A stretch of 64,000 nt of DNA from an uncultured Oscillospiraceae bacterium (GTDB taxonomy: Bacteria > Bacillota > Clostridia > Oscillospirales > Oscillospiraceae), in contig CANQFT010000006.1 in NCBI GenBank assembly GCA_947599925.1, positions 24,482 through 88,481 of the forward strand, written 5' to 3'. The position numbers were made by a program, and so were the translations under genes. The notes under the pieces are model-generated. The model was given only the letters and a program-made list of their open reading frames with translations. It was not told the origin of the DNA and searched no databases. Positions 62,304 to 64,000 of this stretch are shown here, piece by piece. Every line of letters begins with the position of its first letter. Position 1 is the first letter of the stretch.

Positions 62304-64000
62304 TCACACCGCCGCGCTGCTCTCTTTTTCCCCATCCGGCGCCTTCTGCGGCTCCTGGACCCGCAGACCCACGCGGAGGACCAGGGCGGTCTTGTCGTCG
62401 TCATCGTCCGAGGCGTGGGCGGTGAGGGCCTCAGCCAAGGCCGCGGGCGATCCGCCGTCAAAGTCCACCAGGGCGCTTCGAAGCCACTGGTCGTCGCCGC
62501 CCAGCACGCCGTCGGTGAGCAGTACCAGGCAGTCGCCCGGATCGGTCTGGAAGGGGCAGCAGTCGGCCTGGGCCTCGCCTGTTCCAAGACCCGCGGGCAG
62601 ACTGTGGCAGTTCAGACGCCGGACGTTGCCCGTGCGCCGGAGGTAGCTGGGCCCCGCCCCCAGCTTGTAGACACAGCCCTGGCCGGAGTAGAGGTCCAGC
62701 TCCAGCAGATCCACCGTGGAGAACCCGCCGGTCTCCTCCTGCCGCAGACCCAGGGCCTGGTCCAGCGTCCGCAGGGCGGTCCTGGGCTCCACACCGGCCC
62801 GCAGGAACTTCTCCAGCAGGGCCAGACAGAGTTCGCTGTCCTTTCTGGCCTGGCGGCCGCTGCCCATGCCGTCGCACAGCAGGAAGTAGAGCTTGCCCCT
62901 GTCGTCTTTGAACCAGCTGCAGGCGTCGCCGCTGACGCTCTGGCCGGACCTGGTCCGGCTGGACACCCCCGCCGTGACGGTGAGGGGCTCCAACTGGCGG
63001 TAGAGCACCTGCCCGCCGCTGACGCTGGGGGCGGCCAGAGGGGTATCCAGCAGGCTGGAGAGGGTCTGGCGGGCAGTCTCGTCGGCCAGGGCGCCGGCGT
63101 CGGGGCCGTCCAGCTGTACGCACAGCCGACCCCTGGCGTCCGCCGTCACCAATCCCTGGCAGTTCAGCTCCCGTCCGGCCAAAAAGCGGGAGAGTTTGTG
63201 GGTGCGGCCCTCGTCGGCGGGCATCGGCGCGGCCATGGCCGCCGCCGTGTCCTGGAGCAGACGGGCCATGTCCCCGTACTGACTGCAGAGGGCCCGCCGA
63301 CTGCGGTCAGCCTGGCTGTGATACCGCCGCCGGAGCAAGAGGGCGGACAGCTCCTGGTTTACCGCCGCCAAAAACGCGCCGAAGCGGGGACAGCGGTCCC
63401 GGAACCGCTGGGGAAAGTGTTCCGCCTTGGCCTGGCCGTCGGCCAGAATGGAGGGCAGGGCGTGGTTGAGCAGGTCGTAGGTATCCTGGTAGCCGCTTTG
63501 CCAGCACCGCTCCCGCAGACTGCACCGGGCGCACACCCGGTTGGCGGAGCGGTCGTAGATGACGCAGGGGTCCTCGCCGTTGTCCGTGGGACCGCCAAAG
63601 GCCGAGCGCAGGGCGGAGAACACCTCGCCGAAGGCCCCGGCCACATCCCGGAGCTGCCGCAGGGCGCTTTTGTAGGCCCACTGGTCCCTGGTGGGGCGGC
63701 TCTGGGGAGAGAAGAGGACCTCGGCCTGGTCCAGATACCGCTGGGGCAGAAGGAGAAAGACCAGAGCGGCCAGATAGACCTCGTAGAGCACCGCCGGTCC
63801 CGCCACCGTCGGGCCGCTCCACGCCAGCATGACCCCCACACAGCCGCAGAACCCCAGCGCCCGCCAAAGGCGTCTCCTGCCCCGCAACAGTCCGGCGCAC
63901 AGCCCCGCCAGGGCGTAGCTCACCGCGTAAAACCGCACGCCGCCGCCGGTGAGGTCCATGGCCACGCCGCCCGCCAGCCCCGCCACCGCTCCGGCCCCCG
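62304..64000 (-). CDS. spoIIE: Stage II sporulation protein E, N-terminus off window
   Basis: 565 codons present; the open frame continues past the right edge, so the start lies outside. SpoIIE dephosphorylates SpoIIAA to free sigma-F in the forespore. Seen: end of the polytopic membrane region (four helices, about the first 85 residues here), the central regulatory segment with CVIYDRSANRVCARCSLRERCW cysteine cluster, and the PP2C phosphatase domain (SGDACSWFKDD, LLCDGMGSGRQA, STVDLLELDL, LLTDGVLGGDD). Strong evidence of endospore formation. Confidence 0.95.
   Translation of the reverse strand, partial: GAGAVAGLAGGVAMDLTGGGVRFYAVSYALAGLCAGLLRGRRRLWRALGFCGCVGVMLAWSGPTVAGPAVLYEVYLAALVFLLLPQRYLDQAEVLFSPQSRPTRDQWAYKSALRQLRDVAGAFGEVFSALRSAFGGPTDNGEDPCVIYDRSANRVCARCSLRERCWQSGYQDTYDLLNHALPSILADGQAKAEHFPQRFRDRCPRFGAFLAAVNQELSALLLRRRYHSQADRSRRALCSQYGDMARLLQDTAAAMAAPMPADEGRTHKLSRFLAGRELNCQGLVTADARGRLCVQLDGPDAGALADETARQTLSSLLDTPLAAPSVSGGQVLYRQLEPLTVTAGVSSRTRSGQSVSGDACSWFKDDRGKLYFLLCDGMGSGRQARKDSELCLALLEKFLRAGVEPRTALRTLDQALGLRQEETGGFSTVDLLELDLYSGQGCVYKLGAGPSYLRRTGNVRRLNCHSLPAGLGTGEAQADCCPFQTDPGDCLVLLTDGVLGGDDQWLRSALVDFDGGSPAALAEALTAHASDDDDDKTALVLRVGLRVQEPQKAPDGEKESSAAV

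Overview
The window reads as a chromosome segment of a GC-rich, spore-forming, probably anaerobic Clostridia species, most likely of the Oscillospiraceae / Flavonifractor type. The reasons are: a SpoIIE homologue at the right edge, no outer-membrane genes, clear Shine-Dalgarno sites with frequent GTG and TTG starts, a str operon led by an L7Ae-like protein, a CBS-domain pyrophosphatase, two-piece transketolase, an SLH-domain protease and a EutT/EutN pair. The genus is inferred from gene content, not proven. Most of the window is densely packed, ordinary core genome. I see no prophage, insertion sequence, integrase or CRISPR array.

Layout. 1-8368 (minus) is an envelope and division run: zapA, a U32 peptidase-family protein, dut, maf, mreC, mreD, the PBP2 gene and a truncated GH13 amylase. 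8516-13480 (plus) holds rlmB, a large membrane protein that looks like a catalytically degenerate P-type ATPase, proS and a small helical protein. 13628-15913 is a divergent NAD pair: pncB (minus) and a sirtuin (plus). 16024-20137 has an SLH-anchored S41 protease, a CBS/DHH pyrophosphatase and TspO. 20256-32250 is a complete L-arabinose locus: a divergent AraR-type repressor, a four-gene sugar ABC transporter with two permeases, kinase, isomerase, epimerase and split transketolase. Candidate AraR operators lie beside the promoter.

32389-38346 (minus) holds a MerR regulator, a group of zinc-ribbon, DUF2085 and lipoprotein genes, an XRE regulator and a membrane Ser/Thr kinase. tRNA-Thr(CGT) follows on the minus strand. 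38846-40041 is a three-gene bacterial-microcompartment remnant or orphan module: a EutT-like adenosyltransferase, an unknown protein and the EutN vertex protein. 40048-44050 has small unknown genes and a NMT1/SsuA-type ABC transporter. 44116-47365 is an OmpR-type two-component system with gpsA lying between regulator and kinase. 47502-53826 runs dacF, L7Ae-like, rpsL, rpsG, fusA and tuf. 53917-64000 has MscS, mtaB, YfbR, an ACT protein, UPF0210, ferredoxin, a Clp ATPase without N domain, a lipoprotein and the 3' part of spoIIE.

The intergenic spaces carry a family of short modular repeats (modules A, B and C below), usually placed directly after a terminator. The features most worth following up are the degenerate P-type ATPase, the orphan microcompartment module, the modular repeats and the AraR operator set. 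Base-level claims were read by eye; no database search was run.
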